From assembly GCF_014646115.1 (NCBI RefSeq), contig NZ_BMMV01000003.1:1-64000 (forward strand): a stretch of 64,000 nucleotides of DNA. Reading direction: 5' to 3'. Source of the stretch: Streptomyces camponoticapitis. Its GTDB lineage: Bacteria; Actinomycetota; Actinomycetes; Streptomycetales; Streptomycetaceae. Made by a program: the position numbers and the translations under genes. Below are positions 51,341 through 60,272 of the stretch, in pieces; position 1 is the stretch's first letter; each line of letters opens with the position of its first letter. The notes beneath the pieces were generated by a model, which made no database searches, was not told where the DNA came from, and saw nothing but the letters and a program-made list of their open reading frames with translations.

Positions 51341-51739
51341 TCAATGTCCCTGAAGTTCGTCCAGCACACGCCGCTCCCGCTTCGTCGGCCGGCCCGCGCC
51401 ACGCACGCGGACCGCGACCGGGCCCGCGAATTCGCGGGGCGGGGGCGGCGGGCTGTTGTCCACGTAGCACTGGACGGCCACCGGCGCGCCCACCCGTTTC
51501 CGTACGACACGGGTGAGGACGACGACCCGCTGGCGTTCCGCGTGGCGGACGCGGATCTCGTCGCCCGGCTTGATCAGATACGCGGGCTTCACCCGTTCAC
51601 CGTTGACCCGGACATGGCCCGCGCGGCACGCCGACGCCGCCTGCGAACGCGTCTTGGTCAGCCGCACCGACCAGATCCAGACGTCGGCGCGCACGCTTCC
51701 CTGGTCCCCGGTCCCGGCATGAGCTTCAGCAGCAGCCAT
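51341..51739 (-). CDS. S4-domain RNA-binding protein (Hsp15-like)
   Basis: A 132-residue protein with an S4 RNA-binding motif at about 17-75: RADVWIWSVRLTKTRSQAASA, AGHVRVNGERVKPAYLIKPGDEI. In E. coli the relative Hsp15 binds stalled 50S subunits. The C-terminal 50 residues are basic with a Pro run (NSPPPPPREF) and GAGRPTKRERR, typical of this family's tail. Ten bases separate its start from the ABC-F stop upstream, so the two probably form an operon linked by ribosome function. Confidence 0.9.
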   Translation of the reverse strand: MAAAEAHAGTGDQGSVRADVWIWSVRLTKTRSQAASACRAGHVRVNGERVKPAYLIKPGDEIRVRHAERQRVVVLTRVVRKRVGAPVAVQCYVDNSPPPPPREFAGPVAVRVRGAGRPTKRERRVLDELQGH

Positions 51740-51749
51740 GCTCCCGAGC

Positions 51750-53420
51750 TTAGAGCGTTTCCCCCGTATCCCCGAGGGAAATCACGTCCCGCACCTCGTC
51801 CGCCGACGTCTCCGTGAGCTCCTCCCCGGCCACCAGCCACCGGGTGATCCCCACCGATTCGAGGAACGGCAGGTCGTGGCTCGCGATCAGCAGCGCGCCC
51901 TCGTACGACTCCAGCGCGCCCGTCAGCTGCCGCACGCTCGCGATGTCCAGGCTGTTCGTCGGCTCGTCCAGCATCAGCAGCTGCGGGGCGGGCGCGGCGA
52001 GCAGCATCGCGGCCAGTGCCGCGCGGAAGCGTTCGCCGCCGGAGAGCGTGCCCGCGAGCTGTTCGGCCCGCGCCCCCTTGAAGAGGAAGCGCGCGAGCTG
52101 CGAGCGGATGTGGTTGTCCGTGGTGCCGGGCGCCAGGCACGCGACGTTCGCCGCGATGCTCAGCGCCGGGTCGAGGACATCCAGGCGCTGCGGGAGGAAT
52201 CGCGCGGGTACGAACGTCTTCGCCTCCCCCGACAGCGGCGCGAGTTCCCCGGTGAGCGTGCGCAGCAGCGTCGTCTTGCCGGATCCGTTGCGTCCGACGA
52301 GCGCGATCCGCTCGGGGCCTCGTACGTCGAGCGTGGCTTCCCGCAGCCGCCCGAAGCGGGGCCGTACCGCGTCGAGGGCCAGCACCGTACGGCCCGCCGG
52401 CACCGCGGTACGGGGCAGGCTCACCCGGATCTCGGCGTCGTCGCGGATCGCCTCCGCCGCCTCCTCGCGCCGCTCGCGCGCGTCGCTGAGACGCTCCTCC
52501 TGGAGGACCCTCGACTTGTCCGCCGACTCCTGCGCGGACCGTTTGCGCTCACCCGCGACGATCCGGGGAGCCTTGCGCTGCGCGTTGAGCTTCTTGTCGT
52601 GCCGCTGCCGCCGGGCGTTCTTGATCTGCGTCTCCTCCAGCTCGCGCTTCTGACGGCGTACATCGGCCTCGGCGGAACGCAGCATGCGGCCCGCCGCCTC
52701 CTGCTCGGTGGCGAGCGCCTCCTCGTACGCGGACCAGCCGCCGCCGTACCAACTCACCGAGCCGGCGCGCAGCTCCGCGATCCGGTCGACGCGTTCCAGC
52801 AGCTCACGGTCGTGGCTCACCACGACGAGCACGCCGGAGCGCCAGGAGTCGACGGCTTCGTAGAGCCTGTGGCGGGCGGGCAGGTCGAGGTTGTTCGTCG
52901 GCTCGTCCAGCAGGAGCACGTCGGGACGCTCCAGGAGCAGTGCCGCCAGGCGCAGCAGGACCGTCTCGCCGCCGGAGATCTCGCCGACGGTGCGGTCCAG
53001 GTCGATCGAGCCGAGGCCGAGGGAGCCGAGCATGGCGACGGCGCGCTCCTCGACGTCCCAGTCCTCGCCGACCGTCTCGAAGTGTTCCTCGCGTACGTCT
53101 CCGGCCTCAATGGCGCGCACCGCGGCGCGGCGCCCGGCGATGCCGAGCGCCTGGTCGACGCGGAGGGCGGTGTCGAGGGTGATGTTCTGCGGCAGATACG
53201 CGAGGCTGCCGCCGACGGTGACCGACCCGCCGGAGGGCCGCAGCTCGCCCGCCAGCAGGTGCAGGAGGGTGGTCTTGCCGGTGCCGTTGGCGCCGACGAG
53301 ACCGGTACGGCCCCGTCCGATGCTCAGGGAGAGCCCGTCGAAGACGGGTGTGCCGTCCGCCCACTGGAAGGAGAGCGCGGAGCAGGTCAGGGAGGCGCTG
53401 GGGGTGCTGGGGGTGGACAT
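51750..53420 (-). CDS. ABC-F ATPase, possible ribosome-protection antibiotic-resistance protein
   Basis: A 556-residue soluble ABC-F protein with two ATPase modules and no membrane segments. Walker A sites are GANGTGKT (43-50) and GRNGSGKT mid-protein; signatures ISGGE and LSGGE; Walker B LLLDEPTNNLDLPA and LMLDEPTNSLDIAS. The linker is long and basic (RRQKRELEETQIKNARRQRHDKK region), fitting a ribosomal P-site/peptidyl-transferase-reaching arm. ABC-F proteins dislodge ribosome-targeting antibiotics or act in translation. A long leader with repeated hairpin-forming elements suggests attenuation control. It is followed at ten bases by the S4-protein gene. Confidence 0.9.
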   Translation of the reverse strand: MSTPSTPSASLTCSALSFQWADGTPVFDGLSLSIGRGRTGLVGANGTGKTTLLHLLAGELRPSGGSVTVGGSLAYLPQNITLDTALRVDQALGIAGRRAAVRAIEAGDVREEHFETVGEDWDVEERAVAMLGSLGLGSIDLDRTVGEISGGETVLLRLAALLLERPDVLLLDEPTNNLDLPARHRLYEAVDSWRSGVLVVVSHDRELLERVDRIAELRAGSVSWYGGGWSAYEEALATEQEAAGRMLRSAEADVRRQKRELEETQIKNARRQRHDKKLNAQRKAPRIVAGERKRSAQESADKSRVLQEERLSDARERREEAAEAIRDDAEIRVSLPRTAVPAGRTVLALDAVRPRFGRLREATLDVRGPERIALVGRNGSGKTTLLRTLTGELAPLSGEAKTFVPARFLPQRLDVLDPALSIAANVACLAPGTTDNHIRSQLARFLFKGARAEQLAGTLSGGERFRAALAAMLLAAPAPQLLMLDEPTNSLDIASVRQLTGALESYEGALLIASHDLPFLESVGITRWLVAGEELTETSADEVRDVISLGDTGETL

Positions 53421-53759
53421 CGTCGTGATCCTCGTCGGCGCGGTGGGATGGGGGCGTCGTATGCGAGCACCACGCGGCGACCCGGCCCGTGCGGACCGGA
53501 GGGCTTGAGCCCTGAAGAGGGGATGCGGCTGTCCGGGAGTTCACGGACGGCAGATGCATCGAGGTCGCAGCCACGCGGGCGTACGGGCGGAGGCTTGAGC
53601 CCGGAGCCGTACGGCGTGATGATCGCGAACCTCAGATGCGCAACGTCCACCTCTATCGGAGACAACAAGGACTCTGTGAACGATAGGCGACCCCGGCGGC
53701 GGAGGCAAAGGGCTTCCAGGATCACTCCCCGTGGCGCGGGAGGGACGCCGGCACAGAAA
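53421..53759 (-). other. Leader and promoter region of the ABC-F gene
   Basis: Holds a promoter-like TTCACA and TAGAGG pair near 53650-53690 on the minus strand and about 200 bases of leader. GGGCTCAAGCC occurs twice (complements at 53501-53511 and about 53591-53602), each in a context able to pair. An open frame through the leader (containing SGLKP twice) has no ATG with a clear ribosome site. Confidence 0.5.
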
Positions 53760-53801
53760 AGTCGCCGGGCGGCACCGGGAATCCGGCACCGCCCGGCGAC
53801 T
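53760..53801 (-). terminator. Intrinsic terminator of the phosphatase gene
   Basis: AGTCGCCGGGCGG at 53760-53772 pairs with its complement at 53789-53801, with further CCGG pairing near a GAAT tip. On the minus strand TTTTC follows, an unusually classical terminator for this genome. Confidence 0.88.
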
Positions 53802-53852
53802 GTTCACAGCTCGCTCAGGACAGACTCCGACGTGTCAGAGGCGTCGGACGTG

Positions 53853-55916
53853 TCAGACGCCGATGTCGTCGCCGTCCTTGCGCCACACCGCCACGACCGC
53901 CGGGCGGACCATCTTGCCGCGCCCGTCGGGCCACGCGCTGAGCGGGTTGTCGACCGTCGCACCGTCGAGCTCGCCCGGATGCTGCACCGCTACCAGGACG
54001 CGCCGGTCCTGGATGATCGGGCCGCAGGTCTCCGCGCCGTTCGGAACGGTGAGGAACTGCTTCAGCTCACCGCGCCGCTCGCCCTGCGTCGCGACGCCGA
54101 ACAGACCGTCGTGCGAACCGAGTTGGGCGCCGTCCGTGGAAATCCACAGATTGCCGTGCGGGTCGAACGCCACATTGTCCGGGCAGGAGATCTGGCTGAC
54201 CTTCTCCTTCGGGTACCCCGCGAAGTAGGTCGCCGGGTCCTTCGGGTCGCCCGCGACCAGGAACAGCCGCCAGGCGAAGCCGTCACCGGCCGGGTCGTCC
54301 CAGTTCTCGGCGAGCTCCAGGATGTGACCGTGCTTGTTGGCGTTGCGCGGGTTGGCCTCGTCCGCCGCGGCCTTGCCCGCGGCGCCGCGGTCGGTGTTGT
54401 TCGTCAGCGCGACGTACACCCGGCCGGTACGCGGCGAGGGCTCGACGTCCTCGGGGCGGTCCATCTTCGTGGCGCCGACCTTGTCACCGGCCAGGCGCGT
54501 GAAGACGTACACCTCGTCGGCGGTCATGCCGGGCACGTGCGAGACGTCGCCGGTGGCGAGCGGGATCCACACGCCGGAGCCGTCGAACTCGCCGTCCTTG
54601 GGAAGCTTGCCGGTGCCGTCGACATCCTGCGGGCTGTCACCGGTCAGCTTCGCGACGTACAGCGTGCCCTCGTCCAGCAGCGTGAGGTTGTGGTCGCGGT
54701 CGGCGCGGCTGTTGCCCTTCTTCATCGACTTGGACGACACGAACTTGTAGAAGTAGTCGAACTTCTCGTCGTCGCCCATGTAGACGACCGCGCGGCCGTC
54801 GGAGGTGAGGCGCGGCTGCGCGGCCTCGTGCTTGAAGCGGCCGAGCGCGGTGCGCTTGCGCGGCGTGAAGTCGGGGTCGTACGGGTCGAGCTCGACGACC
54901 CAGCCGAAGCGGTGCGCCTCGTTGGGCTCCTGCTTCAGGTCGAAGCGCTTGTCGAACTGCTCCCACTTGCGCTCGGTGGCGGCGGTGCCGATGCCGTAGC
55001 GCTTGTCGGTGTCGCTCGAACCGTTGGCGAAGTACTGGTTGAAGTTCTCCTCGCCCGACAGGATCGTGCCCCACGGGGTGGTGCCGCCCGCGCAGTTGTT
55101 GAGCGTGCCGTAGACCTTCTTGCCCGACCGGTCCACCGAGGTGCGCAGCAGCTCGGAGCCCGCGGCGGGGCCGGTGAGGCGGAACTCGGTCTTGACGGTG
55201 ATACGACGGTTCAGCTCGTGACGCGGAACGATGGTCAGCTTTCCGCTGCGGGGCTGCTCGTCCACCACGACGACGGAAAGGCCGTGCGCGGCCCAGGCGA
55301 TCTCGACCTGCTCACGGGTGGGGTTGTCGGCGTCGTAATCCTTGAACATCAGGATCTCGTCCGTGTACTCGTGGTTGGCCACGAGGAGCTGCTTGCCGCG
55401 CTCGCTCTTGAGCGGCAGCAGGCTCAGGAAGTCGTTGTTGTACCCGAACTGGCCGGCCTGCGCCTTGGCGGTCTGCTTGTTCGGGTTGAACTCGGGGGCG
55501 CCGCGCAGGATCGGGTCACCCCAGCGCACGACGATGTTCTGGGTATAGCCGTCGGGGACGGTCACCTTGTCGGCGGTGTTGGGCGCGACGGGCGCGAAGC
55601 GCAGTCCACGCGCTCCGTCGGGCTTCTTGCCGCCCTTGCCATGGCCCTTGTCGCCTCCGACCAGGGGGGTCGCCGAGGCGGGGGTGTTGCCGGAGCCCGC
55701 GACGAAGGCGGTACCCGCCGCGGCGGCGACGGTCACCACGGCGGCGCCGCGCATGATGGAACGGCGGGAAAGCGCGGTGGCTATGACATCGCCGACGTAC
55801 TCGTTGTCACTGGTGTTGGGCGTCTCGTGAAAACACGCGTCTCCACAGCGGAAACGGCATGTCATGGCGGAACGTCCGCCCGGGTGCGAGTTGAGCAGCG
55901 GCAGCAGTTTGCGCAC
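53853..55916 (-). CDS. PhoX-family (DUF839) secreted alkaline phosphatase
   Basis: A 687-residue Tat-exported phosphatase. The N-terminus RKLLPLLNSHPGGRSAMTC carries Cys20, Cys24 and Cys28 before the twin-arginine motif SRRSIMRG (Arg51-Arg52) and hydrophobic segment. The body has PhoX features such as VANHEYTD, LNNCAGGTTPWGTILSGEEN, RFGWVVELDPYDP and ISCPDNVAFDPHGNLWIS. PhoX enzymes use Ca and Fe to release phosphate from organic phosphoesters. GTG 55916 follows GGAGGGG. A PHO box lies about 100 bp upstream, so phosphate starvation should induce it through PhoP. Confidence 0.92.
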   Translation of the reverse strand: MRKLLPLLNSHPGGRSAMTCRFRCGDACFHETPNTSDNEYVGDVIATALSRRSIMRGAAVVTVAAAAGTAFVAGSGNTPASATPLVGGDKGHGKGGKKPDGARGLRFAPVAPNTADKVTVPDGYTQNIVVRWGDPILRGAPEFNPNKQTAKAQAGQFGYNNDFLSLLPLKSERGKQLLVANHEYTDEILMFKDYDADNPTREQVEIAWAAHGLSVVVVDEQPRSGKLTIVPRHELNRRITVKTEFRLTGPAAGSELLRTSVDRSGKKVYGTLNNCAGGTTPWGTILSGEENFNQYFANGSSDTDKRYGIGTAATERKWEQFDKRFDLKQEPNEAHRFGWVVELDPYDPDFTPRKRTALGRFKHEAAQPRLTSDGRAVVYMGDDEKFDYFYKFVSSKSMKKGNSRADRDHNLTLLDEGTLYVAKLTGDSPQDVDGTGKLPKDGEFDGSGVWIPLATGDVSHVPGMTADEVYVFTRLAGDKVGATKMDRPEDVEPSPRTGRVYVALTNNTDRGAAGKAAADEANPRNANKHGHILELAENWDDPAGDGFAWRLFLVAGDPKDPATYFAGYPKEKVSQISCPDNVAFDPHGNLWISTDGAQLGSHDGLFGVATQGERRGELKQFLTVPNGAETCGPIIQDRRVLVAVQHPGELDGATVDNPLSAWPDGRGKMVRPAVVAVWRKDGDDIGV

Positions 55917-56235
55917 TTGTCCCCTCCGGTGGGCTTTCCTCGGCGCGGCCCGCGCCGACAATGTGTCGGGATATGTACGGCGGCGACGCTATGCGCGTAG
56001 GCACCCGGTTCATCGACCGCAAGGTGAACGCGGAATGAATGCGAGTCGACCGGGCATCCGTGGGGGGCACATTCCAGGTCCCGGGGCGCCCCTGCCGGAG
56101 CGAACGGCGGGTGGCCGCTAACCTTACGTATCCATCGTGGCCAGGGATGCTGAGTTTAGGTCGGGGCAGGTCCCCGAATCCCCTGTTCCAAGTACGGATA
56201 TATGCCGCACCCAACTCATCTGAAAGGCCTCGCCC
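55917..56235. other. Intergenic region between phosphatase and VWA genes
   Basis: 319 bp with the PHO box towards the phosphatase, and AT-rich stretches at 56121-56140 and 56194-56205 that probably carry the promoter of the VWA gene. No coding frame is convincing. Confidence 0.5.
56008..56040 (-). promoter_or_regulatory. PHO box (PhoP-binding direct repeats)
   Basis: On the minus strand 11-base units ATTCATTCCGC and GTTCACCTTGC stand side by side (56030-56040 and 56019-56029), followed by a poorer third unit. They match the Streptomyces PhoP direct-repeat pattern and lie upstream of the PhoX-type gene. Confidence 0.8.
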
Positions 56236-57549
56236 ATGGGCATTCGGAGCTTGCTGCGCAAGGTGTTTGGACGCGAGCGTGCGGAGCGTGACGAGTCGGC
56301 GGCCACATCGGTACCGGCCCAGACCGAACGCACGCATCAGCCGGAGCCGACGACGCCAACCACGACTACGACGGCCACGACCGCCGCCTCGGCCACCGTG
56401 CCGGCACCGGCCAAGGAGCCGTCACCCGCCGCGGAGAAGGTGACGGCGGAGAAGTCAACGACGAAGACGACGAAGACCGAGCCCGAGAAGCGGGCGAAGC
56501 CGGAGAAGGCGGAGAAGGCGGAGAGGTCGGAGAGGTCGGAGGCGGAGAAGGCCGAGGACCTGGTCGCCGCCGCCTTCGACAACCCGCGCACGTCGACGCC
56601 GGAACGGAGCGTCCCGGCCCAGACGAAGCGCGAGGAACCCAAGACACCGACCGTCCCGGCCCAGGCCCAGTCGACACCGGAACCGGCGAAGCCGAAGCCG
56701 GTGGTCGAGCCCGAGCCGGAGCCGGTGAAGGCGGCGGCCGAGCCGGAGCCCGAGGTCGTACCCGAGCCCGAGCCCGAGCCCGAGCCGGTCGCTGTCGCCG
56801 AGCCGGCCCCGGCCCCCGCCCCGGTCGCCGCCCCCGCCCCCGCCCCCAAGGAGACGGGCAAGCCGGCGTACTCCCTCGCGAAGGTCAAGACCCAGGCGCC
56901 GGGCCTCGTCGACTCGTACAAGGCGGCGGGTGCCGCGCTCAAGAAGGCCGGCCTGGACGGAGAGCGGGCGACGGTCTATCTCGTGCTCGACCGTTCAGGT
57001 TCCATGCGCCCGTTCTTCAAGGACGGCAGCGCTCAGCGCCTCGGCGAGCAGGCCGTCGCGCTCTCGGCCCACCTGGACGAGAAGGCGACCGTGCAGGTCG
57101 TCTTCTTCTCTACCGAGATCGACGGTACGGGGGAGGTCTCCCTCTCCTCGTACGAGAACAAGGTGGACGAACTGCACGCCGGGCTCGGCCGCATGGGCCG
57201 GACGAATTACGCCGCCGCGGTCGAAGAGGTCGTCGCCCTGCACGAGAAGGCGGGCAACCCGGGCCCGGCGCTGGTGATCTTCCAGACGGACGGCCCGCCG
57301 GAGGCCAAGCAGGCGGCGGAGAAGGCGTTCGCGAACGTGGCGAAGCTGCCGCTGTTCTGGCAGATCGTGGCGTTCGGCGAGCACGAGGCGAAGGGATTCG
57401 ACTTCGCGCGGAAGCTCGGCGCGGACGAGAAGGCGGCGAACGTGGCGTTCTTCCACGCGGGCCCGACGCCGAAGGAACTCCCGGAAGCGGAGATCTTCAC
57501 CAACGTGCTCGCGGCGCTGCCGGCCTGGTGGTCCGCGAACAAGGCCTGA
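56236..57549 (+). CDS. TerF-like VWA protein with long disordered N-terminal linker
   Basis: A 437-residue protein. A short basic start ([20 protein letters not shown]) precedes about 190 residues of Thr/Lys/Glu/Pro-rich disorder with [10 protein letters not shown] and EPEPEPEP runs. The VWA domain fills residues about 215-435: [21 protein letters not shown] leads in, and the MIDAS is DRSGS (Asp252, Ser254, Ser256) with Thr in GRTNYAAA and Asp in FQTDGP. This VWA is of the TerF/tellurium-resistance cluster type, but no other ter genes are nearby. Its partners and role are unknown. Confidence 0.88.
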   Translation: MGIRSLLRKVFGRERAERDESAATSVPAQTERTHQPEPTTPTTTTTATTAASATVPAPAKEPSPAAEKVTAEKSTTKTTKTEPEKRAKPEKAEKAERSERSEAEKAEDLVAAAFDNPRTSTPERSVPAQTKREEPKTPTVPAQAQSTPEPAKPKPVVEPEPEPVKAAAEPEPEVVPEPEPEPEPVAVAEPAPAPAPVAAPAPAPKETGKPAYSLAKVKTQAPGLVDSYKAAGAALKKAGLDGERATVYLVLDRSGSMRPFFKDGSAQRLGEQAVALSAHLDEKATVQVVFFSTEIDGTGEVSLSSYENKVDELHAGLGRMGRTNYAAAVEEVVALHEKAGNPGPALVIFQTDGPPEAKQAAEKAFANVAKLPLFWQIVAFGEHEAKGFDFARKLGADEKAANVAFFHAGPTPKELPEAEIFTNVLAALPAWWSANKA

Positions 57550-57566
57550 TCGCAGCTGAGGCATCA

Positions 57567-57606
57567 CGAGACGCGCCCTCCGTAGGACGACGGAGGGCGC
57601 GTCTCG
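57567..57606 (+). terminator. Strong terminator after the VWA gene
   Basis: A perfect 17-bp stem at 57567-57583 and 57590-57606 with a 6-base loop, followed by TTCG. It probably terminates the VWA gene and also blocks read-through from the convergent lyase gene. Confidence 0.85.
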
Positions 57607-57651
57607 TTCGCTCCCCGCCGGTCCACCACGGGTGGCATCCACCGGAACGCC

Positions 57652-58623
57652 TCAAGACCGCCCCCGACCGCCCCGCGTCCAGCCGTCGAAATCCGTCGGC
57701 GACACATTGCTCCCGCACAGGATCGTCGCGACCGTCCTGCCGTCGAACCGGCCGCCGCCCTCCAGGATCGACGCGACGCCCAGCGCCGCCGCGGGTTCGA
57801 CCACCAGGCCCGCGTGCACGTGGATCAGGCGCATTGCCTCGACGATGCCGTCTTCCGTGACCAGGACCGCGTCGTCCACGACCGAAGCGAGATCGTCGAG
57901 CACCTCCGGCAGGACATACCGGCCGGCAACTCCGTCGGCGATGGTGTCCGGAACCCCGACCTCGACCGGCCGGCCCGCCCGCCACGCCAGCGTCATCGCC
58001 GGCGCGTTCTCGGGCTGGACACAGATGACCTCGGTGCCCCTGCGCAGACTCTTCAGCGCGTGGCCCACACCGGACGCCATCGCACCGGCGCCCAAGGAGA
58101 CGACCACCGCGTCGAGTTCACCGGGCAGATCCGCCAGCTCGACACCGATCGTCGCCGCACCCTCACACGTGTCGACGTCTCTGCTGTCCTCGACCAGGAA
58201 CGCGCCCGTCTCGGCGGCATATCGCGTGGCGGCTTCGAGAGCCTGCTCGATCTCCCCGTCGACCAGGATCACGTTGGCGCCGAGCGTCTTCATTCGCTCG
58301 ATCTTCAGCGGGTTGGCCGCCGACGATGCGACGACCGTGACCCCGATTCCACGCGACCGGCCGCCGAAGGCGAGCGCCTGACCAAGATTCCCCGCGCTCG
58401 CACAGACGACGGCGTCCGCCGCCCCGCTGTCATGAAGACGGTTGAGAACGGTCTCGGTCCCACGGCCCTTGAACGAGCGGACGGGATTGAGGGTCTCCAC
58501 CTTCAGGATCAGGCGGCAGCCCAGCGCATCGCCCAAGGGCTCGCATTCGTACTGCGGTGTGTCCAGGAACACCGGATTCATCCGGGTACGGGCCACAAGG
58601 ATTCTCGCGAGATCCAACCGCAC
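57652..58623 (-). CDS. PLP-dependent threonine/serine dehydratase-like enzyme
   Basis: A 323-residue fold-type-II PLP enzyme. The PLP lysine is Lys52 in NPVRSFKGRG, SAGNLGQALAFGG binds substrate, and LGAGAMASGVGHAL forms the phosphate loop. The sequence DTPQYECEPLGDALGCRLILKVE is typical of threonine dehydratase/ammonia-lyase relatives. No regulatory ACT domain is present, so it is probably the catabolic or biosynthetic-specialised type. GTG start at 58623. It converges on the VWA gene across the strong terminator. Confidence 0.9.
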   Translation of the reverse strand: MRLDLARILVARTRMNPVFLDTPQYECEPLGDALGCRLILKVETLNPVRSFKGRGTETVLNRLHDSGAADAVVCASAGNLGQALAFGGRSRGIGVTVVASSAANPLKIERMKTLGANVILVDGEIEQALEAATRYAAETGAFLVEDSRDVDTCEGAATIGVELADLPGELDAVVVSLGAGAMASGVGHALKSLRRGTEVICVQPENAPAMTLAWRAGRPVEVGVPDTIADGVAGRYVLPEVLDDLASVVDDAVLVTEDGIVEAMRLIHVHAGLVVEPAAALGVASILEGGGRFDGRTVATILCGSNVSPTDFDGWTRGGRGRS

Positions 58624-58699
58624 CGCGAACCTCCGGCGTCATACGAACGTGGTCGGGGCAATGTCCTCGTACCCGCTGACGTCACTCCTGGAGCCGAGA

Positions 58700-58957
58700 C
58701 TACTCAAGGCGCGCCCGCCGGCTGTGCTGGTTGCGCTCCGCCAGACGCGCGCTCAACTTCGAGACGGGCGGTACGTAGTCCGGGCACTTGGGGCTGCCGC
58801 ACTCACACTTGGGCCACGCGAGCGACCCGCCCGGCCCGAGGAGCTGTTCCATGTCGCCTTCGCCGTTGCCGTCGATTTTCCGCACCACCAGCACCCCATC
58901 CGTACCGAACGTACTCATCAACCGGGCCAGAAACCGCCGCGCGTCGCTGCCGCTCAC
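58700..58957 (-). CDS. Small protein with a Cys cluster, unknown function
   Basis: An 85-residue protein starting in a GTGA overlap with the upstream 64-residue gene. The centre holds CECGSPKC, which could bind a metal ion as half of a zinc ribbon or a redox pair. N- and C-terminal thirds are basic and helical-looking. Small genes of this kind are often found beside XRE/DUF397 loci in Streptomyces. No family recognised. Confidence 0.65.
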   Translation of the reverse strand: MSGSDARRFLARLMSTFGTDGVLVVRKIDGNGEGDMEQLLGPGGSLAWPKCECGSPKCPDYVPPVSKLSARLAERNQHSRRARLE

Positions 58958-59148
58958 TCGGCGACCCGCTTAAGCGCCTGTTCAACGCGGAGCAGCAGCT
59001 CAGGTGTCACCGGTGCGTACAGACGGGGGACGGAGTCGGGCACGAGCCGCCAGAAGCCGAAGCTGTGCACGACGGCGTCCAACTCGGCCACGTCGGCGGG
59101 GACACGGGACGGTGTTCGAGTCTCGGGTTCGAACATGAGGGGATGCAC
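58954..59148 (-). CDS. Small protein, unknown function
   Basis: A 64-residue protein (FEPETRTPSRVPADVAELDAVV in its first part, LLLRVEQALKRVAE at its end). GTG 59148 overlaps a weak ribosome site; ATG 59136 is an alternative. It overlaps the next small gene by 4 bp and is divergent from the XRE-DUF5753 gene, so it may be a component or target of that regulatory locus. No family recognised. Confidence 0.6.
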   Translation of the reverse strand: MHPLMFEPETRTPSRVPADVAELDAVVHSFGFWRLVPDSVPRLYAPVTPELLLRVEQALKRVAE

Positions 59149-59256
59149 CTTCCGTCATTGCGCAATTACGTTCCGTGCATCAAGAATCGGCAGAAGGGGC
59201 CGTGTCCAAAAGGGCTCGGCCATAGCCGGGTTGCCGTTGGACACAGGGGAGTTGTC

Positions 59257-60102
59257 ATGGGCGCACGGAAGCCGAACGCAGGTCAGAGGCCGTCGGCACG
59301 GCAGATGCTCGCGAAGGAACTGGCGCGGCTGCGGGAGGAGTCGGGGATGTCACTGGCCACGTTGGGCGAGGCGACGACTTATGACCGTGCGTATCTGCAC
59401 AAGCTGGAAACGGGCGCGCGGGTCGGCTCGCCGGAGGTCATCGCGGCGCTGAGCGCGGTGTACGGGACGGGTGACCAGCTCTCGATGCTTTGGCAGTTGG
59501 CACGGGAGGACGCGTTCGCGGACAAGTACAAGCGGTTCATGGAGTTGGAGGCGAGGGCGACCGTTCAGTACGCGTACTCGGTCGGTGCCATTCACGGCCT
59601 GCTCCAGACGGAGGGATACGCCCGCGAGGTGTTCGAGGCCACCCGGCCACGCGATGAGCACGATCTGACCGAAGAGATCGCCGCGCGGCTGGGACGACAG
59701 GATTTGCTGCGGCGCGAAAACGCGCCGCACTTCCGCGCGGTCCTCGATGAATCCGTACTTCGACGCAAGACCCGCGACCCCAAGGAGTGGGCGCGACAGC
59801 TGGAACACCTTGTGGAGGCAAGCCAGTTGCCAAACGTCACCCTTCAGGTGTTGCCTTTTGATGCGGGGCCACACGGCCTGTTGGGCACGTCGGTCACCGT
59901 CCTCTGGCTTCCGGACGGCAAGGCCATCGCGTACACGGAAGACGCCCACTCCGGGCAGTTGATCGAAGATCCGTCAGAGGTCGAGAAACTACGGCTGTCT
60001 TACGATCTACTGAGGGACTTGGCCCTGTCGCCCCGGGAATCCGTGGCATTCATCGAGCGACTGCTGGAGGAGTACACACCATGCGCCCCCGACCTGACCT
60101 GA
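59257..60102 (+). CDS. XRE helix-turn-helix regulator with DUF5753
   Basis: A 281-residue regulator. HTH over about residues 18-75 (LAKELARLREESGMSLATLGEA), DUF5753 from about 100 (YAYSVGAIHGLLQTEGYAREVF, HFRAVLDESVLRR, NVTLQVLPFDAGPHGLLGTSV). Unlike the first such gene at 22500 this one is paired with a DUF397 gene, the normal partner, which it overlaps by 22 bp. GGGGAG lies before ATG 59257. Candidate sites lie upstream: ATTGCGCAAT (59157-59166) and a GTGTCCA/TGGACAC pair. Confidence 0.9.
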   Translation: MGARKPNAGQRPSARQMLAKELARLREESGMSLATLGEATTYDRAYLHKLETGARVGSPEVIAALSAVYGTGDQLSMLWQLAREDAFADKYKRFMELEARATVQYAYSVGAIHGLLQTEGYAREVFEATRPRDEHDLTEEIAARLGRQDLLRRENAPHFRAVLDESVLRRKTRDPKEWARQLEHLVEASQLPNVTLQVLPFDAGPHGLLGTSVTVLWLPDGKAIAYTEDAHSGQLIEDPSEVEKLRLSYDLLRDLALSPRESVAFIERLLEEYTPCAPDLT

Positions 60103-60272
60103 GTACTGCACTGTGGCGTAAGTCCAGCTACAGCAACGGCGACGGCGGCCAGTGCGTCGAGGTAGCCGACGGCTACCCCGGTGTCATCCCCGTCCGCGAC
60201 AGCAAGACCCCCACCGGCCCCGTGCTCCTCCTCACCCCCGCCGCCTGGGCCGACTTCCTCAACTCGCTCTGA
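60081..60272 (+). CDS. DUF397-domain protein
   Basis: A 63-residue protein of DUF397, a small fold found almost only with DUF5753 regulators. Features: WRKSSYSNGDGGQCVEVAD and PVRDSKTPTGPVLLLTPAAWADFL. Such proteins are thought to bind or oppose their XRE partner. It overlaps the XRE gene by 22 bp and the convergent DUF6210-like gene by 14 bp. Confidence 0.93.
   Translation: MRPRPDLSTALWRKSSYSNGDGGQCVEVADGYPGVIPVRDSKTPTGPVLLLTPAAWADFLNSL

Noticed and set aside
51738..56000. 1420-codon plus-strand frame opposite S4, ABC-F and PhoX genes
   Set aside because: Runs across three recognisable genes and an intrinsic terminator on the other strand; composition is that of a shadow.
56330..56860. Low-complexity sequence in the VWA gene as a sign of a frameshift or misassembly
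   Set aside because: The frame stays open, triplet periodicity is kept and the product's MIDAS domain follows in frame, so it is a real disordered region.
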